From assembly GCA_937980645.1 (NCBI GenBank), contig CALJPQ010000005.1:50649-114648 (forward strand): a stretch of DNA of 64,000 bases. Direction: 5' to 3'. The translations under genes and the position numbers were made by a program. The notes below the pieces were generated by a model. That model was not told where the DNA came from. It was given only the letters and a program-made list of their open reading frames with translations, and did no database searches. Below, piece by piece: positions 18,813 through 26,980 of this stretch. Numbering within the stretch: the stretch's first letter is position 1; each line of letters starts with the position of its first letter. Source of the DNA: an uncultured Saprospiraceae bacterium. Lineage in GTDB: Bacteria; Bacteroidota; Bacteroidia; Chitinophagales; Saprospiraceae.

Positions 18813-20057
18813 TCAAGGTTTTTTCCACACCCGCCCATTCAGGATGACGGTCTCGACCGGGTCGGTGCCAAAGAAATACGGGACCTGCGCTACCGAAGTC
18901 ATCGGGCGGGTAATGAACAGGTTGGCTTTTTTGCCCACAGCAATGCTGCCGTAGTCTGCCTCCAGCTCCAAGGCCCTTGCGCCGTTGAGCGTGGCGGCAT
19001 TAATGGCCTCTTCGGGCAACATTTTCATCTGGATGCAAGCCAACGAGACGACGAACGACATGCGCCCCGAAGGCGCCGAGCCGGGGTTGTAGTCCGAGGC
19101 CAGCACCACGGGCAATCCGGCATTGAGCATCTCCCGAGCTGGGGCATACGGAATGCCTAGAAAGAAGGCACAGCCGGGCAAAAGCGTGGGCAGTGTGGCG
19201 CTGTCGCGCAACAGCGCGATTTCCTCCGGCCCGACGCATTCTAAGTGATCCACCGACAGCGCGCCATTGGCCACGCCTACCTGCACACCGCCCGAATTGG
19301 CCAGCTCATTGGCATGTATCCTGGGCTTTAGCCCATATTTCCAGGCGGCTTGCAGGATGCGCTCCGTCTCCGCAGGTGTAAAAAAGCCTCGGTCACAAAA
19401 CACATCGCAGTATTCAGCAAGCCCTTCCTCTGCCACGCGCGGCAGCATCTGGTGAATGACCAGGTCTATGTAATCGTTTCGCCGCGTGCGGTATTCTTCC
19501 GGTACGGCATGGGCGCCCAAAAAGGTCGCTTTGATGGGTATGGGGCTGAGGACTTTCAGGCGCCGAATAACGCGCAACATCTTCAGCTCGCTCTCCACAC
19601 TCAGGCCGTAACCACTCTTGATTTCAATAGCGCCAGTGCCCTGAGCGATGACCTCACAGAGCCGTTGCCAGGCGCTTTCCAAGAGGGCCTCCTCTGACAT
19701 CTGGCGCAGTCGCCGCGCGGAGTTCAGGATGCCGCCGCCGCGCTGCGCAATCTCTTCGTATAACAGGCCGCGGATGCGATCCACAAACTCCTCGTCGCGC
19801 GGGGCCGCAAACACTAAGTGCGTGTGCGCGTCGCACCACGATGGGAACACCATGCGCCCTGTAGCGTCCAGCACCGTATCGGCCCGCTCCGGGCAGCGCT
19901 CCATAGGCCCAAAGGCCGCTATTCGGTCGTTTTCGATGAGCAAAAACGCCTCGGATACGGTGGGTAGCTGGCGTATGTCCTCCCCTTTCACCACCGAACG
20001 CCGACGCTTTTCCGTCTGTACTAACAGACCTATGTTTCGGATGAGCAGTGTAGCCAT
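18813..20057 (-). CDS. hutI: Imidazolonepropionase
   Basis: A 414-residue amidohydrolase that opens imidazolone-5-propionate to N-formimino-L-glutamate, the third step of histidine breakdown, in the cytoplasm. Metal ligands are visible: DAHTHL (His78 and His80), LGAHAVPEEY, ANELANSGG and the late Asp in ASDYNPGS. The motif IEIKSGYGL is characteristic of HutI among amidohydrolases, and the length fits the family. hutH and hutU are not in this window, so the pathway must be dispersed. It is upstream of the giant SprB-repeat gene on the same strand but separated by nearly 290 bases and a separate promoter. Confidence 0.95.
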   Translation of the reverse strand: MATLLIRNIGLLVQTEKRRRSVVKGEDIRQLPTVSEAFLLIENDRIAAFGPMERCPERADTVLDATGRMVFPSWCDAHTHLVFAAPRDEEFVDRIRGLLYEEIAQRGGGILNSARRLRQMSEEALLESAWQRLCEVIAQGTGAIEIKSGYGLSVESELKMLRVIRRLKVLSPIPIKATFLGAHAVPEEYRTRRNDYIDLVIHQMLPRVAEEGLAEYCDVFCDRGFFTPAETERILQAAWKYGLKPRIHANELANSGGVQVGVANGALSVDHLECVGPEEIALLRDSATLPTLLPGCAFFLGIPYAPAREMLNAGLPVVLASDYNPGSAPSGRMSFVVSLACIQMKMLPEEAINAATLNGARALELEADYGSIAVGKKANLFITRPMTSVAQVPYFFGTDPVETVILNGRVWKKP

Positions 20058-20115
20058 AAAGCCGACCTATACAACAGATATCGTTTGTGCCTGAGTCATG
20101 AGGAGTCCGCTGGCA

Positions 20116-22044
20116 TCAGCCCAATTGCTCCGTGGCGGCCTCCCATTCGGCGTAGCATCGCTCCAGTTCGGCCTGGTTGGCGCGGTAGCGCTCTAAGGTT
20201 TGCTGATGGTCGGGCCGGCTGTAAAAGTCGGTTTGGCCCATTTGTTCTTCCATTTTTTTGAGTTCGGCCTCGATTTCAGCAATGCGTTTTTCAGCGCGTT
20301 GTACCTGGCGCTGCAGTTGTTTTTTCTCCTCGGGTGTGCGGGCGGCGCCGGCCTTTACCTGCTGGTCGGGAGCGGCATAGCTGTCGGCTGCGCGGCTGGG
20401 TTGTAGGGTGCGCAGTTCGACCTGGCGCATGTTGTCTAATTGGCGCTTTTCCAAGAAATAATTGACGTCGCCCAGGTATTCGCGCAGCTGGTGGTCGCGG
20501 AATTCGATGGTGCGCGTGGTGAGGCCACTGAGGAATTCGCGGTCGTGGCTGACGACGAGCAGCGTTCCATTGTAGTCGAGCAGGGCCTGCTTGAGCACGT
20601 CTTTGGATAGCATGTCTAAGTGGTTGGTAGGCTCGTCGAGCACCAGGAAGTTAAACGGTTTCAGCAGCATGCAGGCCAGGGCCAATCGGGCGCGTTCGCC
20701 GCCGGAGAGGGCGACTACTTTCTTTTCTACATCTTCGCCACTGAAGAGGAAAGCGCCCAGGATGGCGCGCAGGCGCGTGCGCATTTCGGGCGGGCTGTGT
20801 TGCTCCATTGTTTCCAGCAGCGTGAGGCGTGGGTTGAGGGTTTCCGCCTGATTTTGAGCGTAATAGCCTACGCTCACGCTGTAGCCCAAGGTGGCCTGGC
20901 CGGTGGTGGGTGGTTCCAGGCCGATGAGGATTTTGGCCAGTGTGGTTTTGCCCTGGCCGTTCTGGCCCACGAAGGCGACGCGCTCGCCGCGCAGGATCTG
21001 GAAATTCACGTTTTCCAACACTTTGACCGCGCCGTAGCGCTTGGTCAGGTTTTCGGCTTTGGCCACCACCTCACCCGAGCGCGGCGCATCGGGAAAGCGC
21101 AGGCGCATAACGGCGGTATCCTGCTCTTCGATTTCGATGCGCTCCATTTTGTCCAGCTGCTTTTGCATGCTTTGAGCAGCCTTTGTTTTGGTGGCTTTAG
21201 CCATGAAGCGGTTGATGGTGCGCTCGCGGTCGGCAATGAGGCGCTGTTGGTTTTCGTAAGCGGCTTGCAACTTTTCGCGGCGGTCGGCACTGAGCTCCAC
21301 GTATTTGGAATAAGGCGCTTTGTAGTCTTCCAGTCGGCCCAGCACGATCTCGACGGTGCGGTTGGTAACATTGTCTAAGAAGCGCCGGTCGTGGCTAATG
21401 ACGATGAGCATGCCCGGATACTTGTTGAGCCAGTCTTCGAGCCACAGGATACTCTCGATGTCTAAGTGGTTGGTCGGCTCGTCTAATAGGATAAGGTCGG
21501 GCTGGCGGAGCAGAATTTTGGCCAATTCGACGCGCATTTGCCAGCCCCCGGAGAGTTCTTCGGTCATGCGCGTCATGTCGCTGTGCTGAAAGCCCAGCCC
21601 CGTCAGCACGCGCTCGGCATCGGCGGATGTTGTAGCCAGGCCCAGATGATGCAGCCGTTCGGTAATGTCGCCCATTTGCTCCAGTAAGCGAAGGTACTCG
21701 GCAGTCTCGTAGTCGTCGCGCTGTGCCAGCGCATCCTGCACTTGCTGGAGTTGTTTTTCTAGCTCGAGCACCTCTGCAAAGGCGGTCATGGCTTCCTCCA
21801 GCACGGTCTTGCCTCTGGGCAGCAGCATGTCCTGGTGCAGGTAACCAATCGTGAAGTGAGCGGGCTTGATCACCTGCCCCTCGTGCGGCGACATTTCGCC
21901 AGCGATGATCTTCAACAGTGTGGATTTGCCGGCACCGTTGCGGCCTACTAAACCAATGCGTTCTCCGGGCTTAACTACCAGGTTGATGGAGTCCATGAGC
22001 ACCCGGTCGCCGTATTGCACGTAAATGTTGTTCAGGGTAAGCAT
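20116..22044 (-). CDS. ABC-F family ATP-binding protein
   Basis: A soluble protein of 642 residues with two ABC ATPase domains and no membrane segment, as in the ABC-F group that acts on ribosomes. First domain: Walker A GRNGAGKST, signature LSGGWQMR, Walker B LILLDEPTNHLD. Second domain: GQNGQGKTT, LSGGERARLALA, LVLDEPTNHLD. The linker holds the long helical segment expected of ABC-F proteins, and the C-terminus is a Lys/Glu/Gln-rich coiled coil (about 570-640), as in Uup/YdiF types. The start at 22044 (MLTLNNIYVQYGDRVLM) fits the family. An upstream in-frame start at 22089 would lie across the -7 box at 22053-22060. Translation-factor or antibiotic-protection function cannot be separated by eye. 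Confidence 0.92.
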   Translation of the reverse strand: MLTLNNIYVQYGDRVLMDSINLVVKPGERIGLVGRNGAGKSTLLKIIAGEMSPHEGQVIKPAHFTIGYLHQDMLLPRGKTVLEEAMTAFAEVLELEKQLQQVQDALAQRDDYETAEYLRLLEQMGDITERLHHLGLATTSADAERVLTGLGFQHSDMTRMTEELSGGWQMRVELAKILLRQPDLILLDEPTNHLDIESILWLEDWLNKYPGMLIVISHDRRFLDNVTNRTVEIVLGRLEDYKAPYSKYVELSADRREKLQAAYENQQRLIADRERTINRFMAKATKTKAAQSMQKQLDKMERIEIEEQDTAVMRLRFPDAPRSGEVVAKAENLTKRYGAVKVLENVNFQILRGERVAFVGQNGQGKTTLAKILIGLEPPTTGQATLGYSVSVGYYAQNQAETLNPRLTLLETMEQHSPPEMRTRLRAILGAFLFSGEDVEKKVVALSGGERARLALACMLLKPFNFLVLDEPTNHLDMLSKDVLKQALLDYNGTLLVVSHDREFLSGLTTRTIEFRDHQLREYLGDVNYFLEKRQLDNMRQVELRTLQPSRAADSYAAPDQQVKAGAARTPEEKKQLQRQVQRAEKRIAEIEAELKKMEEQMGQTDFYSRPDHQQTLERYRANQAELERCYAEWEAATEQLG

Positions 22045-22052
22045 AGCGCGCG

Positions 22053-22060
22053 CAAAGGTA
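22053..22060 (-). promoter_or_regulatory. -7 box for the ABC-F gene, near-leaderless
   Basis: The minus strand reads TACCTTTG, a perfect TAnnTTTG match, only eight bases in front of the ATG at 22044. If transcription starts 4-7 bases past the box, the leader is at most a few bases. Confidence 0.55.
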
Positions 22061-22071
22061 GGACAGCATCG

Positions 22072-22079
22072 TAACTTTG
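22072..22079 (+). promoter_or_regulatory. -7 box for the DUF4230 gene
   Basis: TAACTTTG, a perfect TAnnTTTG box, 54 bases ahead of the ATG at 22134 and back to back with the ABC-F promoter. It rules out the longer frame that starts at 22077. Confidence 0.55.
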
Positions 22080-22133
22080 CCTGAAACACTCGAAAAAGAG
22101 CATCTTTACCGCCGCATCTTCAAACACGCACTC

Positions 22134-23390
22134 ATGGCTACGCAACAACCCGACGCTCCGCAACCGGCCTCCGGAACGCCGGCCTTAGGCAAGCAAATAC
22201 TCCTGCTGGCCCTCATCTCCGTCGCAGGCGTGCTGCTTTTCCGGCTGCTGACATCCGACAATGCCGTAACTGACATGCTCAAAAAACCACAAGGCGTACA
22301 ACTGACCTACATCCCCTCGGACTTCAACCCTAACCTCAACGAAGAAGCAACGCTGCAAATCCTTTCCCAGCCAGAGAAATACCGCAAAGAGTTCGATGAC
22401 CTGGTCTATAACTTCAACCTGTCGCTGCTCTACCACGTGGCCAATCGGATGAACTTAGACGACAGCCTCAAACGCCGCCTCGAACCCGAATATCGCAAGC
22501 ATCACGAGTACCTGAAAAGCCTGTACTTCAGCGACTTCGTTGCCCTGAAAGACACCACGGCATACCTGTACGAAAACTGGTACCACGACAACAGCAACCA
22601 GGCCGTGCGCGTCTTCAACGAAGTTGCGGGCAAATACACCTGTTTTTTCGTTACTCAAATTATCGCTACGCTTCTGAAAGTTACTGACGGGCAGTTACTG
22701 GCAAAAGGCCGAAACGTGGACAATCCCTGCGGCATCGCCATCAACGAAGCCCTCCGCCCTATGGTCGAGCGCCTGCAAACACGAGCCGCCATCCGGGACT
22801 TTAGCGCCTCGCGCGGCATGCTGCGCGACAAGGTGAGCCAGGGCATCGCCGAACTGGCCACCTACGAGGTGCGCAGCCGAATGGGCTTAGATAAATCACT
22901 GTCATACAAGATTTTCGGAATTCCGGTTTCTCGAACAGATATTCGCATCGAGGCCATGAGCGTCATCAAAGCCGGCTTCAAACTCGATCAGAATTTTGAT
23001 GTTACGTTCAACCCGCGCAAAGGCGTCGTGTACGTAACATTGCCGCCGCCCACCATCCTGTCGCACGAGGTCTTTCCGCGCGTGGATAAACTGGATGTAG
23101 GCATCCTGGCCGGAATCAACGAAGAAGAAATGAACCGCAACTTCAATGAACTGCGCCGACAGTTCCGGCAGGACGCCATCGAAAACGACCGCATCCTGGA
23201 GCGCGCCCGCGAACGCGCCGACAGCGTCCTGCAACTCATGCTGGGCCCCGTGGTCAAGAGTATGGGCAAAAAATACCGCTTAGAACTGCGTTTCCGCGAC
23301 AGCAGCCTGCCTCCGCCCGACCAACCCGATGCATCACAACAGCCCACCCGCAGAGCCCCCGCTACGCGCCAGCAGTTCATTCCGCAATAG
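22134..23390 (+). CDS. Membrane-anchored DUF4230 domain protein
   Basis: A protein of 418 residues with one N-terminal transmembrane helix (KQILLLALISVAGVLLFRLL, about 19-38) and a large extracytoplasmic part. From about residue 245 it matches the DUF4230 pattern: IAELATYEVR, then VIKAGFKLDQNFDV, then VYVTLPPPTILSHEV, then a helix NDRILERARERADSVLQLML. Domain function is unknown. The 170 residues between the anchor and DUF4230 are helical and lack a match I recognise. The tail is Pro/Gln-rich. The gene is divergent from the ABC-F gene and its 3' end overlaps the convergent gene ending at 23377 by 14 bases. Confidence 0.8.
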   Translation: MATQQPDAPQPASGTPALGKQILLLALISVAGVLLFRLLTSDNAVTDMLKKPQGVQLTYIPSDFNPNLNEEATLQILSQPEKYRKEFDDLVYNFNLSLLYHVANRMNLDDSLKRRLEPEYRKHHEYLKSLYFSDFVALKDTTAYLYENWYHDNSNQAVRVFNEVAGKYTCFFVTQIIATLLKVTDGQLLAKGRNVDNPCGIAINEALRPMVERLQTRAAIRDFSASRGMLRDKVSQGIAELATYEVRSRMGLDKSLSYKIFGIPVSRTDIRIEAMSVIKAGFKLDQNFDVTFNPRKGVVYVTLPPPTILSHEVFPRVDKLDVGILAGINEEEMNRNFNELRRQFRQDAIENDRILERARERADSVLQLMLGPVVKSMGKKYRLELRFRDSSLPPPDQPDASQQPTRRAPATRQQFIPQ

Positions 23391-24873
23391 ACCGGGCAGG
23401 GTCTAACTCGTCCAACTTGCTCTGATACCAGCGCGCCTCGATAACGCCGGGGTGCTGCTGCTGTATGTCCTGGTACAAATTGCGAATGCTGCCAGCACGG
23501 CGCCGCTCCCGAGGAGTCAGGTACAGCCGCCATAGGCGCGTCGTAATGCTGTAAAAATCCTGAAAGGCCCGGCGTTTTGTTGCCGGGAGGTGATGATCAC
23601 GGGTCAGAGCCATGCGCAAAGCGTGAAGCCGGCTTTCCACTGAGGTCTCTGCTTTCAGCTCATAAAAGTTTTTGATTTCCAGCACGCGCATGATGTACTG
23701 AAGCGACAAATCCTCGAAATGCAGCCCATTAAGCAGATACAGCGAGTCGCTGTAATTCCCTTCCTCAAAAGCAACATGGGCCTGAGCCAGCTGGTAGTAC
23801 ATCTCGCTCGGTTCAGGGCCGTACACGCTGTGGCGGCACTGCGCGATAAGCCGCCGGACAAAAGGCAAGTCCTGCACATACACACCCATGCGCACTAATG
23901 AGATAAACGCATTGGCGTGAATAGCCTCCGCCCGGTTAGTCAGCCGGTTCGCCTTTTGCTGGTAAAGGCGCAAAAGATGTTCCCGATAACGTGGGAGCTG
24001 AAAATTGCGCGCGCAAAAATTGTAGATGATTGTCTCAAAACGCTCTCGCTCATAGGGTTCTATTCGCTCCTGACACTCCAGGTAGAGCGTAAGTAATACC
24101 TCAAAGGCTTCCTCCTGTTCCTCTCGATTGCCCACTGTGGTCTGTATCGCTGTAGTATATAGTCGTCCAATCTCCGTACAAAACCAGGACGCTTCCGATT
24201 GGGCGAAAAAGGCATCAACGTACTGCCTCACATCCACATCAGGCGCCAGTTTGTGCTGAGTTTCCAAGCTCAAAAGGGCCAGCAGAAGATCCGCTCGTTG
24301 AGAAAAGTACCAGTACTCCAACGCTTTCAGGGCGTTCGGAAGATTGGCCCCCTCACTCACGTCCGCAACGGCAATACAATACCAGGAAAGCATCCGCTCT
24401 GCCGCCCATTTCTTTCGATCATTCTCCTGACCAATGGAACTATCCTGCTCCAGGCGTCGTTTCAGTTGGTGCAGATATCGACTGGCGACTTTAATCGCTC
24501 CACGGGACATAAAAAAGTCAGCTATCTGAGCGATATCGTAATCCTTCTCTCGCACTGCTCCGGCACCGCCCATCTCTACCTGGATAAACTCTCGTACTCG
24601 ACAAAGCGCCTCATGCTGTGCCTGATTTAGACGACCCGAACGGAAAGGTGCCTGGCCAAAAACCACTTCAAACACGCGCTTTCGCTCCAATATGTTCACC
24701 CATTCACTGCTATCGGCTCGCTGCAAAACCTCGACCAAATAGCGCAAAAGTCTACTTCCATCGTCTTTTGTCCGGCTGTTCTGACAGTAGGGAGAGTCTA
24801 GAAAAAGTAACAAGCGCTCTCTATCCTCTTCCGTAAACGCAGAAAGGTCTTCTAAAAGATCAGACTTTAGCAT
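23377..24873 (-). CDS. Helical-repeat protein of unknown function, copy 1
   Basis: A 498-residue, soluble, almost entirely alpha-helical protein without signal peptide or membrane segment. Its regular helix-turn-helix spacing (for example YYQLAQAHVAFEEGNYSDSL) suggests TPR-like repeats. The N-terminus (MLKSDLLEDLSAFTEEDRERL, FLDSPYCQN, LLRYL) can be aligned with the protein encoded at 39231-40961 (LTPDELEDLEKFVASPIFNE, RLFEYL), so the two are paralogs. No catalytic motif is visible. The minus-strand box TAACATTG at 24917-24924 is a candidate -7 element. The 3' end overlaps the DUF4230 gene tail to tail. Confidence 0.75.
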   Translation of the reverse strand: MLKSDLLEDLSAFTEEDRERLLLFLDSPYCQNSRTKDDGSRLLRYLVEVLQRADSSEWVNILERKRVFEVVFGQAPFRSGRLNQAQHEALCRVREFIQVEMGGAGAVREKDYDIAQIADFFMSRGAIKVASRYLHQLKRRLEQDSSIGQENDRKKWAAERMLSWYCIAVADVSEGANLPNALKALEYWYFSQRADLLLALLSLETQHKLAPDVDVRQYVDAFFAQSEASWFCTEIGRLYTTAIQTTVGNREEQEEAFEVLLTLYLECQERIEPYERERFETIIYNFCARNFQLPRYREHLLRLYQQKANRLTNRAEAIHANAFISLVRMGVYVQDLPFVRRLIAQCRHSVYGPEPSEMYYQLAQAHVAFEEGNYSDSLYLLNGLHFEDLSLQYIMRVLEIKNFYELKAETSVESRLHALRMALTRDHHLPATKRRAFQDFYSITTRLWRLYLTPRERRRAGSIRNLYQDIQQQHPGVIEARWYQSKLDELDPARSIAE

Positions 24874-24916
24874 AGTCGTAATCAGCGCTTGAGAACTCTA
24901 TTGAAAAAAGGTGCTG

Positions 24917-24924
24917 CAATGTTA
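24917..24924 (-). promoter_or_regulatory. Candidate -7 box for helical protein copy 1
   Basis: TAACATTG on the minus strand matches TAnnTTTG in seven of eight positions and lies 43 bases ahead of the ATG at 24873. Confidence 0.3.
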
Positions 24925-24941
24925 AGCCACACTAAATTTTC

Positions 24942-25367
24942 ATGGTTATGAGAGGCTATTTTATTTTCGCTTTTATCATTGTGATGGAGGTGATTCTCCG
25001 TACTGTTCCAACGGCCACCGAACAAACCTGCAACAATCTGGCAGATCGCTACTACCATCAGGCCACTGCCCTGGCAGACTCGGCCTACACGTTCTTGTGG
25101 GCAACCGCTTCGGGCGCCTATGTTCCTACCAAAATGGCTGTTGGCAGTGTGCAATTCGTCGTCGAATACGATGCCGCTAACGACAAATTCGTCATCGCAG
25201 GCCCCTGCAGCAACACCGACTGGAGTGCGTTTCAGGTACAGGACAAAACGCTCCACTATCAGAAAGACGGCTTTGCTTTCGAGGCACAATGCTTTAGCGA
25301 AAACGGCGGCCCGCTGAAGCTCAAGGTACTGCCCAGGAGCAACACTAGCATCGAAGCCTTCCGCTAA
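24942..25367 (+). CDS. Small exported hypothetical protein
   Basis: A 141-residue protein with an N-terminal hydrophobic segment (GYFIFAFIIVMEVIL, residues 5-19) that could be a signal peptide or a membrane anchor. The rest is a compact, probably beta-rich domain with three Cys (CNNL, GPCSN, AQCFS) and the pattern DKFVIAGPCSNTDWSAFQVQ. Codon choice in this frame (C/G-ending, gac, ttc, gcc) resembles neighbouring genes, while the competing open frame on the minus strand does not read as protein. The start could also be the ATG at 24948. I do not recognise the family. Confidence 0.6.
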   Translation: MVMRGYFIFAFIIVMEVILRTVPTATEQTCNNLADRYYHQATALADSAYTFLWATASGAYVPTKMAVGSVQFVVEYDAANDKFVIAGPCSNTDWSAFQVQDKTLHYQKDGFAFEAQCFSENGGPLKLKVLPRSNTSIEAFR

Positions 25368-25559
25368 AGCAGGTATGGCCTGCTGTGGACAGATGTGCAG
25401 GGCCTCCAAAACTGCCGTCCCTTCTCCTATGCACATCGAGAGATGCGAAGAGGCGCCAGGAAAAAACACCTCTGTGGCTCTCCGCGTCCTCTGTATTTTT
25501 TTACCTTTTGCCTGACAGCAGCCTTGCGTAAGGTTTGTATTTAACCAGGCGCACACAAC

Positions 25560-25599
25560 AGGCACGGGCCGACTTCACGTCTGTCCGTGCCTATTTTTT
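25560..25599 (+). terminator. Rho-independent terminator
   Basis: AGGCACGG (25560-25567) pairs with CCGTGCCT (25585-25592), followed within two bases by a T6 run (25594-25599). It is the first strong plus-strand terminator behind the small gene ending at 25367. Confidence 0.7.
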
Positions 25600-25826
25600 G
25601 TGCAGAGGAAGTGCTCTCTGAAGCCTCAAACCTGGCGTTGAACAGGCGCTACCCGTTGAAGATCGCGCCATCTTCGCTTTTTCCCGGAAACATGTCCGGA
25701 TAAAAAATGCCCTATTTTGTGCCTTTTTTAGGCCGCCTACTACCATCCATTTTTGTGCCTATGTAGCGGCTATTGAATACCTGACATTGCCGAAACGGCA
25801 ATTTTGATCAGTGTGGAAACGGAAAG

Positions 25827-25860
25827 CGCAGGTAAGTGCTCAACTTGCCTGCGTAATTCT
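25827..25860. terminator. Weak hairpin after the SRPBCC gene
   Basis: CGCAGGTAAG (25827-25836) pairs with CTTGCCTGCG (25844-25853) with one G-T pair. It lies 10 bases past the stop of the minus-strand gene ending at 25863. A short T-run follows on the plus strand, none on the minus strand. Confidence 0.35.
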
Positions 25861-25862
25861 TT

Positions 25863-26363
25863 TTATACGGCCATTGCTGCTGTTTCTGCAGCGGCGCCCA
25901 GGCGTCCAAAGCGCTTTTCCAAGACCTGATAGCGGTAATCAAAAATCTCCTCCAGCTGGCGACGGACGAAGAGGGCATGCGCCAGAGTACCCAACGGCCC
26001 CAGCGGCAGGCGATAATGCACCAAATCCGTCATCTCTACACCGCCCTCGATGGGCTTGAAATGGTGCTGGTGATGCCACAGCGCATACGGGCCCACGCGC
26101 TGCTCGTCCACAAAAAACTCGCCTTCGCGTACGTGCGTGATCTCCGTCATCCAGAACAGCGGAATGCCTAACACGGGCCGAACAGTATAAGTAATGATCT
26201 GGCCCGGATACATGCGGCCCACCCACTTGGGGTCAGAAAGCACCTGAAAACGCATGTAGGCAGGTGTAATGTCGCGCAAATTGAGCGGAGAGGAGAAGAA
26301 ATCCCAGGCTTCTTCAATGGAAATCGGCAGGCGCTGCACGCGCTCTAAAGTGTACACACCCAT
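25863..26363 (-). CDS. SRPBCC (START-like) ligand-binding protein
   Basis: A 166-residue protein with the helix-grip fold pattern: ERVQRLPISIEEAWDFFSSP at the N-terminus, NLRDITPAYMRFQVL, a central PGQIITYTVRPVLGIPLFW, and a C-terminal long helix ALFVRRQLEEIFDYRYQVL. This is the layout of bacterial SRPBCC proteins often labelled cell-division inhibitor or cyclase/dehydrase; they hold a hydrophobic ligand in a cavity. The ligand here is unknown. No signal peptide is present. The next gene upstream on the same strand, the CBS gene, starts 78 bases away in transcription order. Confidence 0.82.
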   Translation of the reverse strand: MGVYTLERVQRLPISIEEAWDFFSSPLNLRDITPAYMRFQVLSDPKWVGRMYPGQIITYTVRPVLGIPLFWMTEITHVREGEFFVDEQRVGPYALWHHQHHFKPIEGGVEMTDLVHYRLPLGPLGTLAHALFVRRQLEEIFDYRYQVLEKRFGRLGAAAETAAMAV

Positions 26364-26440
26364 AGCTTTTTTGCCCTCTTAAACAGGGCCGGCGCCATAG
26401 AGTTGAGCGGGCTTTTCAGAAAACAGCGCTAAAGCCATCC

Positions 26441-26866
26441 CTACATATTTTCCGGGATAAACTTATCTAGGTTTTCCGGGTATTCCTTGTTGTAGGAATA
26501 GCGCAGGATATCGTAGCTGGTGACGATGCCCACCAGTTCGCCTGCGTCGTTGACGATAGGGATAGCGTGGAACAGGTGCTCCATGAGCACTTCTGCCGCG
26601 GCACCGATGTGCTGGCGTGGCTCCAACGTAGCCAATTTAGTGGTCATTACATCGCGCACCTTCGTGTGTTGGTAGTCCTCCGCCGATTTGCCGAGTTTGA
26701 ACATATCCCAGGCGGTAATCATCCCGACCAGCTTTTTACCTTCCAGGACGGGGAGGTGATGGATGCGCTTCGTCATCAGGATTTCGCGCGCTTTGCCCAA
26801 CGTATCGTCTGGAGTAAGGGTGATGAGCTTGGTGCTCATGATCGTGTCAATGGTTTCGTTCATCAT
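26441..26866 (-). CDS. Stand-alone CBS-pair protein
   Basis: A 141-residue protein made of two CBS motifs and almost nothing else. The first ends RIHHLPVLEGKKLVGMITAW, the second HAIPIVNDAGELVGIVTSYD, and each is preceded by an MST/MTTKLxTLxP element. Such proteins bind AMP, ATP or related ligands as dimers and regulate partners that cannot be inferred here. The C-terminus (NKEYPENLDKFIPENM) is a short acidic extension. The start at 26866 is preceded by a second Met codon in the same position, MMNETIDTI. Confidence 0.88.
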   Translation of the reverse strand: MMNETIDTIMSTKLITLTPDDTLGKAREILMTKRIHHLPVLEGKKLVGMITAWDMFKLGKSAEDYQHTKVRDVMTTKLATLEPRQHIGAAAEVLMEHLFHAIPIVNDAGELVGIVTSYDILRYSYNKEYPENLDKFIPENM

Positions 26867-26980
26867 AGGCCAGCTAACCGTTTTTTATCATGAAAAAAAT
26901 CGAGGTCCAAAGTAGGGCGCTTTGCGCATGTGGACAAATGCGCCGGCGAGAATTAACGCGAAAAAAGATGCAGGCGGGTT

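Larger units (their letters stand above)
25368..25862. other. Non-coding stretch with terminators
   Basis: About 500 bases without a plausible gene. It holds the terminator at 25560-25599 and the weaker hairpin at 25827-25853. The string TTTTGTGC recurs near 25597, 25723 and 25756 in different contexts. No tRNA or known RNA fold was seen. Confidence 0.5.

Noticed and set aside
24882..25565. A 227-codon open frame on the minus strand overlapping the small exported protein
   Set aside because: Its translation is rich in Cys, Gly and Val without domain logic and has poor codon use; the plus-strand frame at 24942-25367 has a signal-like start and normal codons.
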